NCBI RefSeq assembly: GCF_031202265.1
Contig: NZ_CP100604.1
Location: forward strand, 7,670,501-7,734,500
From: Bradyrhizobium sp. Ash2021
Lineage (GTDB): Bacteria > Pseudomonadota > Alphaproteobacteria > Rhizobiales > Xanthobacteraceae
Length of the DNA stretch: 64,000 bases
Direction: 5' to 3'
Shown here: piece after piece, positions 18,065 through 26,662 of the stretch
Position numbering within the stretch: the first letter of the stretch is position 1
How the letters are laid out: each line of letters starts with the position of its first letter
Notes under the pieces: model-generated
The model's database searches: none
Seen by the model: only the letters and a program-made list of their open reading frames with translations
Told to the model about the DNA's origin: nothing
Position numbers and translations under genes: made by a program

Positions 18065-18783
18065 GCTGCCTGTCCGGCCGGATCTTCCTTTACGCCGCGG
18101 GCGACGATCCGGAGCGAACCGTCCGAAAGCGGCCGCTGCAGCTTCAGCGCCTCGTCCGGAGGTGCCGTCATCCAGGTTTCGACCTCGTCGAATGTCGTCA
18201 GGATCACCGGCATCGCTTTCGGATGGATGGCGCCGACCTCGGCGTTCGGCTCCGTCGTCAGGAACGCGTAGAGATCGTTGGTGGTCTCGCCTTCCTTGAC
18301 CTTCCGCACCGACGTCCAGTTGGTCCAGATGCCGGCGAAGCAGGCGAGAGGGCGCGTCTCGTCGAGCGCGAACCAGATGTCGCCGCCCTCGGCCTTGTTG
18401 AACTCACTGAACGAGTTGAACGGCACCACGCAGCGGTGCTCCGGACCTAGCCATCGCGTCCAGTGCTTGGACTTCACGTTGCGGATGTTGGTGGTTCCGG
18501 AATCCGGCTCCATCCGGAGCAGTTGCTTGAAGTCGACCGGCTTGCCCTTCGCTTCTAGCTTCGCGGCGCGCTTCTTGGTCGCTTCCATCAGTGCATGCTG
18601 CGACGACGGCATTCCCCACCGCGCGGTGGCGAGTTCGCGACCCTCGCCGGCGCGCACGATCGGCGCCTGATAGTCGGGGAACACGCCCGGCATTGGTGCG
18701 AGGTTGCCAACGTACCGGTTCACGACGCGGAACAGCGCGATGATCGCCGCTTGGTTGGTGGTGATCGAATAGAGATTGCACAC
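18061..18783 (-). CDS. SOS response-associated peptidase (SRAP/YedK/HMCES family)
   Basis: Encodes 240 residues. The protein starts MCNLYS, so removal of Met exposes the catalytic Cys2 that forms a thiazolidine cross-link with abasic sites in single-stranded DNA. RWGMPS, the CVVPFNSFSEF block and AIHPKAMPVILT, which carries the active-site His region, are also present. The family protects abasic sites in ssDNA from breakage. Coupling to dinB fits a joint role in tolerance of replication-blocking lesions. Confidence 0.92.
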   Translation of the reverse strand: MCNLYSITTNQAAIIALFRVVNRYVGNLAPMPGVFPDYQAPIVRAGEGRELATARWGMPSSQHALMEATKKRAAKLEAKGKPVDFKQLLRMEPDSGTTNIRNVKSKHWTRWLGPEHRCVVPFNSFSEFNKAEGGDIWFALDETRPLACFAGIWTNWTSVRKVKEGETTNDLYAFLTTEPNAEVGAIHPKAMPVILTTFDEVETWMTAPPDEALKLQRPLSDGSLRIVARGVKEDPAGQAA

Positions 18784-18801
18784 GTTCGAACCTCGGTAAG
18801 G

Positions 18802-20967
18802 TTATCGCCACATTCCGCGCATCCGGGCGCCGATATCCACCTTGGGCCCTTGACTGGCGGCACGTGCGCTGGCGCTGGCCGGCACAATGGGCCACGCGGT
18901 CTGTTCGAACAGACCAAGGAGCTTCTCGGGAATGAAACGGGTCCTTGAGGCGTAGAGGTGTCGATCGCCCTGCGCAAGCTGGCCGTGCACGAAGAAGCGC
19001 TGCGGTACGATTAGATGCAGGTCGTCCTTGGCGCGGGTCATGGCCACGTATAGCAGACGACGCTCCTCCTCGATCTCCGCGGAGGTGCCTGCGCCGAGAT
19101 CAGAAGGCATGCAGCCGTCGACGACATTGAGTAGATAAACTGATTTCCATTCCTGGCCCTTGGCGGAATGGATCGTCGACAGGATCAGATAGTCCTCGTC
19201 GAGCAGCGGCACGCCCGCCTGGTCGCTGGTGGCACCCGGTGGGTCCAATGTGAGCTCGGTCAGGAAGCGTTCGCGCGAGGGATACCCGGACGCGATCTGC
19301 TCAAGCTGGAGCAGGTCCGCCCTTCGAGTCTCGGCGTCTTCGTGGATGCGGTCGAGATGCGGTTCGTACCAAAGACGGGCCCGCTCCAGATCGACGGGCC
19401 ACTCCGAATATCGGAGGTTGCCTAGTGTCTCGACGAAGCCTTTCCAGTCGTCGCCGGCGCGCGGTGGCGTCGGAAGACCCGCCAGCGCGGTGATAGGGTC
19501 TGTTGCCTCGGCCATGCGATCGAGCACACGCTGAGCGGTTGCCGATCCGATGCCGGGCAGGAGGTGCAGCAGGCGGAATCCGGCGACCCGATCGCGTGGG
19601 TTCTCTACAAACCGCAGCAGCGCCAGCATGTCCTTGATGTGGGCGGCATCTAGAAACTTCAGGCCGCCGAATTTGACGAAGGGAATATTTCGACGTGTCA
19701 GTTCGATTTCGAGCGGGCCGCTGTGGCTCGACGTCCGGAACAGCACGGCTTGTTCCTTGAGAAGCGTGCCGGATTCTCGGTTTTCCATGATACGTTCGAC
19801 GATGTAGCGCGCTTGGTCGGCCTCATCCCGAACAGAGACGAGTTGCGGCTTTGCTGCGGAGGTACGTTCGGTCCAAAGGTTCTTGGTGAAGCGTTCCTTG
19901 GCGAGACCGATGACGCCGTTGGCCGCAGCCAGAACCGTTTGCGTCGAGCGATAGTTGCGGTCGAGCGTGATGATGTGCGCCGGAGGGGAGAACTGGTCCG
20001 GAAAATCGAGGATGTTGCGCACGGTCGCGGCGCGGAATGAGTAGATCGACTGGGCGTCGTCGCCGACCACCGTCAAACCGCGCCCCCCAGGTTTGAGCGC
20101 CAGCAGGATCGAGGATTGAAGACGGTTCGTATCCTGGTATTCGTCGACAAGGACGTGGTCGAAGCGGCCACCAATGTGGTCGGCGAGGCTGGCGTCGCTT
20201 ACCATCTGCGCCCAGTAGAGCAGCAGATCGTCGTAATCGAGCACGTTCTGCTTCTGCTTGGCCTCGACAAAGGCTGCGAAAAGTTCCTTGAGCTCCGCCG
20301 CCCAGCCCGAGCACCACGGATAGAAAGTGCCAATGACCTTCTCGATCGGCATCTCGGCGTTGACGCAGCGCGCGTAGATCGAGATGCAGGTCCCTTTGGT
20401 AGGAAAGCGGCTTTCGGTCTTCGAGAAACCCTTCTCATGCCTGATAAGATTCATGAGGTCGGCAGAGTCTTCGCGGTCGTGGATCGTAAAAGCGGGATCC
20501 ACGCCGATCTGTTCGGCGTATTCGCGCAGGAGCCGCGCACCTATGCCGTGGTAGGTTCCGGCCCAACTGAGCGCGTCTGTAAAGATGCCGGCGTTGTCGC
20601 CCATGACCTTGCGGGCGATGCGCTCGACGCGCTTGGTCATCTCGGAAGCCGCACGACGGGAAAACGTCATCAGCAAGATTCGCCGGGGATCGGCGCCTTG
20701 AACGATCAGATGGGCGACCCGGTGGGCCAGGGTGTTGGTCTTTCCGGAACCAGCGCCAGCAATGACGAGCAGGGGCGCCGCGGCCAATCCACCTGCCGCG
20801 CCGTGCTCGACGGCCCGTCGCTGTTCCGGATTGAGGGATTCAAGGTAGGCCGTTGCGGTCTGCACGTCGGGAGTCCGTTCACGTTCGAGAAGGCTCACGG
20901 TCGATGATTCCTGCTGCGCCCGCAACATCTCAAGGTTCCGCCCGAGGGTGGCGCGGCTGCCAACCAA
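18802..20967 (-). CDS. ATP-dependent DNA helicase, UvrD/Rep superfamily 1
   Basis: Encodes 721 residues. The SF1A motifs occur in order: Q-motif LNPEQRRAVE, Walker A AGAGSGKT (70-77), DEYQDTNRLQ (motif II), GDDAQSIYSFRAA (III), STIHSAKGQEWKSVYL (V) and ERRLLYVAMTRAKDDLHL (VI). It unwinds DNA 3'-5' in repair or restart. An alternative ATG at 20928 lies right after the stop of the preceding gene and would avoid the 38-bp overlap. Chromosomal uvrD is usually distinct, so this is an additional paralog in a repair block with dinB and SRAP, 18 bp from the latter. Confidence 0.9.
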   Translation of the reverse strand: MVGSRATLGRNLEMLRAQQESSTVSLLERERTPDVQTATAYLESLNPEQRRAVEHGAAGGLAAAPLLVIAGAGSGKTNTLAHRVAHLIVQGADPRRILLMTFSRRAASEMTKRVERIARKVMGDNAGIFTDALSWAGTYHGIGARLLREYAEQIGVDPAFTIHDREDSADLMNLIRHEKGFSKTESRFPTKGTCISIYARCVNAEMPIEKVIGTFYPWCSGWAAELKELFAAFVEAKQKQNVLDYDDLLLYWAQMVSDASLADHIGGRFDHVLVDEYQDTNRLQSSILLALKPGGRGLTVVGDDAQSIYSFRAATVRNILDFPDQFSPPAHIITLDRNYRSTQTVLAAANGVIGLAKERFTKNLWTERTSAAKPQLVSVRDEADQARYIVERIMENRESGTLLKEQAVLFRTSSHSGPLEIELTRRNIPFVKFGGLKFLDAAHIKDMLALLRFVENPRDRVAGFRLLHLLPGIGSATAQRVLDRMAEATDPITALAGLPTPPRAGDDWKGFVETLGNLRYSEWPVDLERARLWYEPHLDRIHEDAETRRADLLQLEQIASGYPSRERFLTELTLDPPGATSDQAGVPLLDEDYLILSTIHSAKGQEWKSVYLLNVVDGCMPSDLGAGTSAEIEEERRLLYVAMTRAKDDLHLIVPQRFFVHGQLAQGDRHLYASRTRFIPEKLLGLFEQTAWPIVPASASARAASQGPKVDIGARMRGMWR

Positions 20968-21379
20968 GCTGGAGCAAGGTCGCTGACGGACGCCGCCCGG
21001 TCTTGGCGCATTTCCGGCATCGAAGCCGGCTGGCTAGGTCATGTACCGCCGTGGTCGGCGGATGCTTCATCGCCGCAAGGTCGACATCGCTTGGAGTCTT
21101 GCATCGCGCACACTGGATTTCGAGCCAAGGATAGCCGCCGTTTATCGCCTGGTCGATGGTAGGAGACGGGTCGAGCGGTTCGCCGTCTGACCACATGCGT
21201 TCGTTCCAGCTTTCGCAAAGGAGTTTATCCGCTTGCCGGATGATCGCTTCGCCCTTGGCTCGCATCTCGGCCGACTGCGTGGCCAAGATTCTCGTCATCG
21301 CGCGCGCATTGCCGAGTTCCTTGCCAAGCGCCTTACGGTCGCCGCCCGATAGCGGCGTTGGATGATATTTTGGAGCCAT
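20930..21379 (-). CDS. Conserved hypothetical zinc-ribbon protein
   Basis: Encodes 149 residues. The N-terminal half is helical (SGGDRKALGKELGNARAMTRILATQ). The C-terminal half has CARCKTPSDVD (two Cys) and LRCRKCAKTGRRPSATLLQL (two Cys), a four-Cys zinc ribbon with a long loop. The layout recurs in small Bradyrhizobium proteins of unknown role. It overlaps the helicase gene start, suggesting an operon and a possible nucleic-acid link. Confidence 0.75.
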   Translation of the reverse strand: MAPKYHPTPLSGGDRKALGKELGNARAMTRILATQSAEMRAKGEAIIRQADKLLCESWNERMWSDGEPLDPSPTIDQAINGGYPWLEIQCARCKTPSDVDLAAMKHPPTTAVHDLASRLRCRKCAKTGRRPSATLLQLGWQPRHPRAEP

Positions 21380-21403
21380 CCGACAGCCTCCGGAGACGGC
21401 AGA

Positions 21404-21814
21404 TCAGGTGTTTCCGAAGTTCGGCCAGCAGCCGTCTTCTTCGTGACGGCCGGTCCGGACCGGGCAGGTGTTGTCCAACAGGCGCTGACCGACGTCCTTC
21501 CAGACCGCCGCCTGTCCGTAAAGCCGAACGGCATCAGCCTTCTGGATCTCGACGATCCGACCGCAGCGGGAGCACGACAACCTCAGAATATGTTGAGGAA
21601 TTTCCGCCAGCCGCAGCGCCCGGATGGACGTTCCGGGCCGGTCCGGTCTGGCGTCAGCGCGCGGGTCTTTCAGGATCGATTCCCAGTATTCGGGAGGCAT
21701 CGCGTCGGCCGGGCCAGGCGACCGCGCCGTACGGGCTTCCCTGCCGACCGCAGCGGCCAGCTTCTCCATCTGCTTCGGTGTCGGCATGCGCCAGCTCGCG
21801 GGTCGGTCGGTCAT
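21404..21814 (-). CDS. Conserved hypothetical protein with zinc-finger-like Cys motifs
   Basis: Encodes 136 residues. The start MTDRPASWRMPTPKQMEKLAAAVG is helical, then LRLSCSRCGRIVEIQKADAVRLYGQ and NTCPVRTGRHEEDGC provide four Cys and a His, suggesting a zinc site. It lies 24 bp upstream of the preceding gene on the same strand and is probably the first gene of the run through the helicase to dinB. It is divergent from ku. Family function is unknown to me. Confidence 0.7.
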   Translation of the reverse strand: MTDRPASWRMPTPKQMEKLAAAVGREARTARSPGPADAMPPEYWESILKDPRADARPDRPGTSIRALRLAEIPQHILRLSCSRCGRIVEIQKADAVRLYGQAAVWKDVGQRLLDNTCPVRTGRHEEDGCWPNFGNT

Positions 21815-21963
21815 CCACGCAATTAGAACATACCAAGAACGATCGAGTCCAGCGCCAGAGGGCGGCTCCGTAAAAGAAACACCCTGTTAGGAAGCCGGGG
21901 ATGTCGGAACCAACGCCCTTGGTTCGTCTTGAATCCGGCATCAGTATTGGAGTTTCCCCCGCC

Positions 21964-22893
21964 ATGGCTCCTCGCGCGAACTGGAAAGGCTTTCTCCGCC
22001 TTTCGCTCGTCACCTGTCCCGTCGCGCTATTCCCGGCCACCTCGGAATCCGAGAAGGTCTCTTTTAACCAGCTCAACCGGAAGACCGGCCACCGCATCAA
22101 GTACGCGAAGGTGGACGCCGACACCGGCGAGGAGGTGGCCAACGAAGACATCGTCAAGGGCTACAAGGTCGACACCGACACCTTCATCGAGGTCACGAAG
22201 GACGAGCTCGAAAACGTCGCGCTGGAATCGACGCGAACCATTGAGATCGACGAGTTCGTTGATCGCAGCGAGATCGACCCGCGCTACCTGATCCGTCCCT
22301 ACTACCTGACTCCCGATGGCAAGGTCGGCCACGACGCTTTCGCAGTCATCCGCGAAACCCTCCGCGAAATGAACAAGCTCGCCATCGGGCGCGTGGTGCT
22401 GACCAACCGCGAGCACATCATCGCGCTCGAACCCTTCGACAAGGGCCTGATGGGAACGCTGCTGCGCTATCCCTACGAAGTCCGGTCCGCCGACGAGTAT
22501 TTCGACGACATACAAGACGTCAAAGTCACGAAGGACATGCTCGACCTTGCCAGGCACATCGTGAACCAGAAGGCGGGCCACTTCGAGCCGGAAAAGTTCG
22601 AGGACCAGTATGAGAGTGCCTTGCTCGATCTCATCAACCAGAAGCGAGCCGGTAAGCCCGTCACCGCGAAGGAGCGTCCGCGAGGCGAAAACGTCGTCGA
22701 TCTGATGGATGCTCTGCGCAAAAGCATCGGCGGTGGAGCCGCCCGGCCCGAGGCCGCGAAAAAGCCGGCCAAGAAGTCCAAGAAGGCCGCGCCGGGCCAG
22801 AAGGAGATGTTGATGCCCATCGCCGGAAAGAAGCCGCCGAAGGAGGCCGCGGCGAAGAAGCCGGCTGCCAAATCGCAGCGGAAGTCGGCCTAG
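21964..22893 (+). CDS. ku: Ku protein, non-homologous end joining
   Basis: Encodes 309 residues from ATG 21964. The upstream in-frame start at 21901 is rejected because Ku proteins begin MAPRANWKGFLRLSLVTCPV and a second Ku in this window begins identically. The beta-barrel core runs to about 250, with RTIEIDEFVD, YYLTPDGKVGHDAFAVIR and HIVNQKAGHFEPEKFEDQYE. The C-terminal 60 residues are Lys/Ala rich (KKPAKKSKKAAPGQ), the bacterial extension that aids DNA threading. Ku binds double-strand ends and recruits LigD, of which only a relic survives nearby. Bradyrhizobia often carry several ku genes. Confidence 0.95.
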   Translation: MAPRANWKGFLRLSLVTCPVALFPATSESEKVSFNQLNRKTGHRIKYAKVDADTGEEVANEDIVKGYKVDTDTFIEVTKDELENVALESTRTIEIDEFVDRSEIDPRYLIRPYYLTPDGKVGHDAFAVIRETLREMNKLAIGRVVLTNREHIIALEPFDKGLMGTLLRYPYEVRSADEYFDDIQDVKVTKDMLDLARHIVNQKAGHFEPEKFEDQYESALLDLINQKRAGKPVTAKERPRGENVVDLMDALRKSIGGGAARPEAAKKPAKKSKKAAPGQKEMLMPIAGKKPPKEAAAKKPAAKSQRKSA

Positions 22894-22899
22894 GGTATC

Positions 22900-23073
22900 G
22901 TGAAGCATCCCGTCGCGCCGGACGGCCTTTACTTCGTGGTCCGCGACGGCGGGTTCACGGAGGACTCGCTGCGGCAGGCCGGATGCGTCGAGGTGTATCC
23001 GGGGCCGGCCGCCCTACTTGCTTGCTTCGGAGATTCGCTCCTCGCAAAATGGACCCCATGGCGCAAAAGCTGA
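22900..23073 (+). CDS. Possible short protein downstream of ku
   Basis: GTG at 22900 opens 57 codons (VKHPVAPDGLYFVVRDGG...) ending at 23073, overlapping the start of the next gene. The composition looks coding and the start lies 7 bp after the ku stop, but no strong ribosome site precedes it. It could instead be a remnant of another gene. Confidence 0.35.
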   Translation: MKHPVAPDGLYFVVRDGGFTEDSLRQAGCVEVYPGPAALLACFGDSLLAKWTPWRKS

Positions 23074-23675
23074 AGACCTACCAGACGTCGCTGGGCTTCT
23101 TCGACCAGGCGATCGCCGCTCCATCGATGAAGGCGGCGCTGGAAGCGTGGGGCGCCGACAGCAATCTATTCCACCAGGGTGCGGCGAGGGAGAGCGACGA
23201 TCCGGACGTCGTCGCGGCCACGATGGCGAAGCCCGGCGTCGTTCTCAAGCGCCCCGTCGGATCCACCGGTCCCTTCCGCGAGCACGCCGAACTGCCCGCC
23301 AAGCTGGGCGTCGCCGGAAAACCGATGAAGGCTCCACGCAAGCCGGAAGGCAGGAAACCGAAGAACGATGCCGCCCGGCCCGTCGACGAGGCGGCGGAGC
23401 GCAAGGCCGCCCTCGCCTACGCACGGGAACGGAAGAGCCGCGAGCGCGAACAGGCGAAGGAAGAGGCCGCTCGGCAGAAGGAGCGAGAGCGCCGCCAGCA
23501 GGCCATCGACAAGGCGCAGGCCGCACTGGACCGGGCGGAAGCGGAGCACTCCGAAAGGGCGGCGGCCGTCCGAGCCGCGACCGAGGCGCTGGAGAAGAAA
23601 TCGCAGGCCGAAGAGGACCGTTGGAGCAAGGAAAAGGAGCGACTGGCGACGGCGCTGAAGAGGGCACGAAGCTAA
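23058..23675 (+). CDS. Hypothetical protein with long charged coiled coil
   Basis: Encodes 205 residues from ATG 23058 (ATG 23049 is three codons earlier). The N-terminus MAQKLKTYQTSLGFFDQAIAAPSMKAALEAWGADSNLFHQGAARE is the conserved part, followed by KPGVVLKRPVGSTGPFREHAELP. Residues from about 110 to the end form a Glu/Lys/Ala-rich coiled coil (EREQAKEEAARQKERERRQQAIDKAQ). Related proteins are sometimes loosely called TolA-like, but there is no signal or membrane anchor, so I do not support that name. It sits between ku and the ligD relic, suggesting historical membership of an end-joining locus. Confidence 0.7.
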   Translation: MAQKLKTYQTSLGFFDQAIAAPSMKAALEAWGADSNLFHQGAARESDDPDVVAATMAKPGVVLKRPVGSTGPFREHAELPAKLGVAGKPMKAPRKPEGRKPKNDAARPVDEAAERKAALAYARERKSREREQAKEEAARQKERERRQQAIDKAQAALDRAEAEHSERAAAVRAATEALEKKSQAEEDRWSKEKERLATALKRARS

Positions 23676-23704
23676 GTAATTGCCGCGCGGGCGATCTACA
23701 GATC

Positions 23705-24060
23705 CTAGCGTATGCCCCGGAAGAACGGATGCCGGACCTTTCCCTCAGCCAATTTCGCGCGGTACTCGATTTCGGCGAGCAGCTTCGGTTCGACCCAGAT
23801 GCCCTTGTGTGCGACCCGCTTTTTGAAAGCCTGCGTCTTCCGAACCAACGGCTCCAAGCGCTTCCGCAGGTCGGCGGCCGAGACCTTGTCGAAGCCGTGG
23901 TCGACCTTGCCCGCGTAGACGAGATCGCCGCCCTTGCGCCGGCCGACGAAGACCCGTCCCACTTGCGGCCGTCGAGCGCGAAGCCGGCGATGGTCAGGGT
24001 CTCCCGCTGCGCGCAGGTCTTCTTCACCCAGTCGTTTCTTCGTCCGGTCGGATATGGCCA
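23705..24060 (-). pseudogene. ligD: C-terminal relic of DNA ligase D (ligase OB domain), frameshifted
   Basis: One minus frame reads KKTCAQRETLTIAGFALDGRKWDG and another continues GRVFVGRRKGGDLVYAGKVDHGF, then LRKRLEPLVRKTQAFKKRV and ends EGKVRHPFFRGIR. Together these are the OB-fold end of an ATP-dependent LigD ligase domain. The frame change is near 23955. The 5' nine-tenths of ligD is absent: upstream lies the AlbA_2 gene, whose stop (24024) falls inside the relic. The replacement of ligD by that gene is the probable cause. The fragment cannot make a functional ligase. Confidence 0.8.
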
Positions 24061-25010
24061 GGTGGGCTGTAACTAGTATCTTCGTAGAGCGAGAGCCGCA
24101 TATCAACCTGTTGGATGAACCAGCGCGTCCGCCGCGAATATCCCGGCGTCAAAATATCTATAATGATCGCGAACTTGGCGATGCGGTTCTTCGGCTCTTG
24201 AACGATGATTTCTAACCAGCCACCGCTTTCGGGATTTTCTTTGAATAGCGGAGGGTGGACTGGAAAGCCGAGATTTCTTGCAAATGTCTGGTAGACATGT
24301 TGATCGATGATATCGACCGAGCCAACTTCGAAGTGTTCGGGTCCTGTGAATTTCAGGTTTATGTCGAGGCGTACTAGCATCACGGCATACTCAGCCGGCT
24401 GGTTGGCCCTGTTTGAAACGATAAACTCTATGCGGATGGGCTCGGAGCGAGACTCTTCGCTACTGCGCGTCATCAGGGCTTCGGTAGGCGAGCCTGTACC
24501 CCAAAATGAAGCCAGAACTTCAAGGTGAGGGGTCGACGCGCGCCGCATAATGTCTTTGATCTCATAGTCGTGCATCGGCACCGACTGGAGGTCGAACCTG
24601 CGGTAATACTTCTGGTCAGGCGCCTGATGAGGGCCCGTTCGCGTCGGCGGTACGGTAAGCACGTAGCCGAACTGCCCATTCTCCATATCGATGCGGGTTG
24701 TGGTGACGCCGCTCAGGCGGGGTTGGACGCGGGAATTCAGAATCTGCTCAATCCATTCCCTGGTGATTTTGGGATCGGCAACACCGTCATCAACCCGGCT
24801 GGGCTTCTTGGTAGCCTTGTCCTCCTCGATGCCGTAGACGAGCTGCCCGCCGGCCGAATTGGCCAGGGCGGTGACGTCCTTGCACATCTCGTCCGGACCC
24901 TTGCCGTCACGGGTCAGGGCGCGTGAATCCTTATAATCAAGAGTGAGGCTTTCCTCCAATCCCTCGTCAACGAGCTGCTTGAGGTCGGCCTTGGTCTTCA
25001 AATCGAGCAT
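24024..25010 (-). CDS. AlbA_2 (Schlafen-like) domain protein, possible defence factor
   Basis: Encodes 328 residues. The N-terminal 150 residues match the AlbA_2 domain: EESLTLDYKDS, KDVTALANSAGGQLVYGIEED, DLQSVPMHDYEIKDIMRR and the VQPRLSGVTTTRI strand. The C-terminal half is unlike the common HATPase-containing members and has beta-rich segments such as WLEIIVQEPKNRIAKFAI. AlbA_2 proteins include transcription regulators and Schlafen-like RNA nucleases involved in immunity. The gene abuts the ligD relic on one side and is divergent from an unknown gene (83-bp gap) on the other, suggesting a transferred pair. Which function applies here is undetermined. Confidence 0.78.
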   Translation of the reverse strand: MLDLKTKADLKQLVDEGLEESLTLDYKDSRALTRDGKGPDEMCKDVTALANSAGGQLVYGIEEDKATKKPSRVDDGVADPKITREWIEQILNSRVQPRLSGVTTTRIDMENGQFGYVLTVPPTRTGPHQAPDQKYYRRFDLQSVPMHDYEIKDIMRRASTPHLEVLASFWGTGSPTEALMTRSSEESRSEPIRIEFIVSNRANQPAEYAVMLVRLDINLKFTGPEHFEVGSVDIIDQHVYQTFARNLGFPVHPPLFKENPESGGWLEIIVQEPKNRIAKFAIIIDILTPGYSRRTRWFIQQVDMRLSLYEDTSYSPPGHIRPDEETTG

Positions 25011-25093
25011 GGCCTGTCACTTCTTAGAATGAATATCGGCGTTCCTACCACGGCGAGTGTGGGCTATTACAGTGCAGATTCACGGGGTGCGGC

Positions 25094-25879
25094 ATGGCTT
25101 ATGATCTGCAATATCTGGGTCGAAATCTGAATGGTCGCACCCAAAAGGCCTTTCAGGACTACATGGCTGAAGAAGCCCGGATAACCCGCACCGCCGCGGC
25201 TAACGGATCCCTGACGGGATCCAGGACATTTATCCAGTTGTGGGAAGCCGGCGTGGCTGTGCTGGAGCGCGAGGTAAAGGACGCTATTCAGTTCGCTTAT
25301 AACGTCACTGGGGAGCATTCCGGCGAGGTCTACGACCAAGTGGCGTTCTGTTCCAAGCAGATGCTCGAAAGGATCATGCAGGGTGTCAGGCAGCGGGCTG
25401 GACAAAACGACCAGACCTTCGGTGGCGGAAGTTATACCGAGATTGTTGACCGGATGCTGACGGGTATGAACGAAACGCGCGACCGGCTGCTCGATGACTT
25501 CAAACACGGAATGATGGGAAGTGAGAAAATGAAACAGGATGGCGTCATAAGCGTGGTCCAGAACAACAGTCCTGGGGCTGTTCTTCAGGTCGGGTCAGGC
25601 AATTTCAACCAGTCGGCCTACAATCAGAACCACCAGTCGCTCGTGCAGGAGATTGAGAAGGCGGTGGCATCGCCGGAATTCAACGCACTGAAGTCCGAAG
25701 ACAAGGTCAGCGTTCTCGACATTGCCGATGTTGTGAAGGAAGAGGCCAAGAAGGCCGAACCCGACACCGGCAAGCTGAAGCGCTGGGGAGACCGCCTGGT
25801 CAAAATCACGGAAGATGTCGGGCTCAAGGTCATCTCAGGCACGATCGCCGGAATTCTGCTGAAGATGTATACGGGCTAG
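25094..25879 (+). CDS. Unknown protein with NNSPGA..QVGSGN motif, divergent partner of AlbA_2 gene
   Basis: Encodes 261 residues with no signal peptide. The N-terminal 140 residues are predicted helical (LGRNLNGRTQKAFQDYMAEEARITRTAAANG). At about 150-178 lies ISVVQNNSPGAVLQVGSGN followed by FNQSAYNQNH, a short Asn/Gly strand motif that also appears in linker regions of several bacterial defence proteins. A helical domain follows, then a hydrophobic end (VISGTIAGILLKMYTG), perhaps a membrane tail. I do not recognise the family. The divergent arrangement with AlbA_2 and the island context suggest a two-gene module, which is inference only. Confidence 0.65.
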   Translation: MAYDLQYLGRNLNGRTQKAFQDYMAEEARITRTAAANGSLTGSRTFIQLWEAGVAVLEREVKDAIQFAYNVTGEHSGEVYDQVAFCSKQMLERIMQGVRQRAGQNDQTFGGGSYTEIVDRMLTGMNETRDRLLDDFKHGMMGSEKMKQDGVISVVQNNSPGAVLQVGSGNFNQSAYNQNHQSLVQEIEKAVASPEFNALKSEDKVSVLDIADVVKEEAKKAEPDTGKLKRWGDRLVKITEDVGLKVISGTIAGILLKMYTG

Positions 25880-26103
25880 GCGGTCTCCGACGTCCGACGC
25901 GGCCTCATGGTGAAACGATGCGTCCAGTCGTGACCGCGCCGGGTGAATATCTGCACCGCCTCGCCTTGACGCCGATTTCGGCAGATTTCCTACGCTGAAA
26001 CGCCACGACGCAATAAGCGACTCAAACTGGCAAGGATCGGTTTGTTCCGGAACCCGAGAATCCTTGCTGCGTTGCTTCGGCACACAGTGAACGGGAGGAG
26101 CCA

Positions 26104-26298
26104 ATGGCGGCAGCTAAAAAGGCGAAGACGGCGCGCGGACGCAAGCAGGATCGGGCCAAGGTGGCGGGCAACCAGGACTACGAAGTCCGCTACGAATCCA
26201 AGAAGACCGAAAAGTCCGCGACGGCGGTTAAGAAGGCGGTCAAGAAGGTCGGGAATGTCCGCAAGAGCGTGGAAAAGCGTCTAACCCGCAAGAAGTAG
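26104..26298 (+). CDS. DUF3606 family small basic protein
   Basis: Encodes 64 residues. GGGAGGAG lies just before the ATG. The sequence has the family pattern VAGNQDYEVRYESKKTEKSATAVKKAVKKVG, followed by a Lys/Arg-rich end. DUF3606 proteins are common in rhizobia; a DNA-binding or stress role is suspected but not proven. About 220 bp upstream hold no other gene. Confidence 0.8.
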   Translation: MAAAKKAKTARGRKQDRAKVAGNQDYEVRYESKKTEKSATAVKKAVKKVGNVRKSVEKRLTRKK

Positions 26299-26304
26299 GG
26301 TTTG

Positions 26305-26326
26305 GCCCGCCGTCATTGCGGCGGGC
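26305..26326. terminator. GC-rich hairpin between convergent genes
   Basis: Arms GCCCGCCG (26305-26312) and CGGCGGGC (26319-26326) pair perfectly around a 6-nt loop. The stem lies 7 bp after the DUF3606 stop and overlaps the stop codon of the minus-strand gene. There is no U-tract, so it may stabilise 3' ends or terminate with help. Confidence 0.45.
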
Positions 26327-26576
26327 ACTCGGGGCATGTGTCCCCGATGGAATCCAGAATCTCTCGAACCTCCGCCGCGGCGGCGTCGGCAGAGAGGCCC
26401 GGCGGCGGCTCCTGCCTGGCGATCTCGAGGGCTTGCTCCTTGGCGTGGGGATCCGTGCGGTCCCGCATCCATCCGTGTTCTTCGCATTCGCGGATGGCGC
26501 CGGCTTGCTGCAGCACGGATATCGCCCACCCCCGTGGCGTCCGGATAGCCTTCCGTAGTTCACTGCCCATCGGCAT
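26313..26576 (-). CDS. Hypothetical protein, 87 residues
   Basis: ATG 26576 is preferred over the upstream 26615 start because AAAGGAG precedes it by 7 bp; ATG 26570 is also in frame. The protein reads MPMGSELRKAIRTPRGWAISVLQQ, then AIRECEEHGWMRDRTDPHAKEQALEIAR, an amphipathic helical body, ending CPECPPQ. Similar small acidic proteins occur in Bradyrhizobium with no known role. It follows the protease gene on the same strand, 86 bp away. Confidence 0.65.
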   Translation of the reverse strand: MPMGSELRKAIRTPRGWAISVLQQAGAIRECEEHGWMRDRTDPHAKEQALEIARQEPPPGLSADAAAAEVREILDSIGDTCPECPPQ

Positions 26577-26662
26577 CGGATTGCTCCTTTGCCGGAACGA
26601 ATCCTTCAGGCGCATTTACGTTCCGCCTCCAAGGCCGAGTCTGGCGCTCGGATAGTCCGTCC

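Noticed and set aside
18784..18800. A LexA box upstream of the SRAP-dinB pair (GTTCGAAC)
   Set aside because: The two half-sites are not separated by the seven bases expected in alphaproteobacteria, so it is likely chance.
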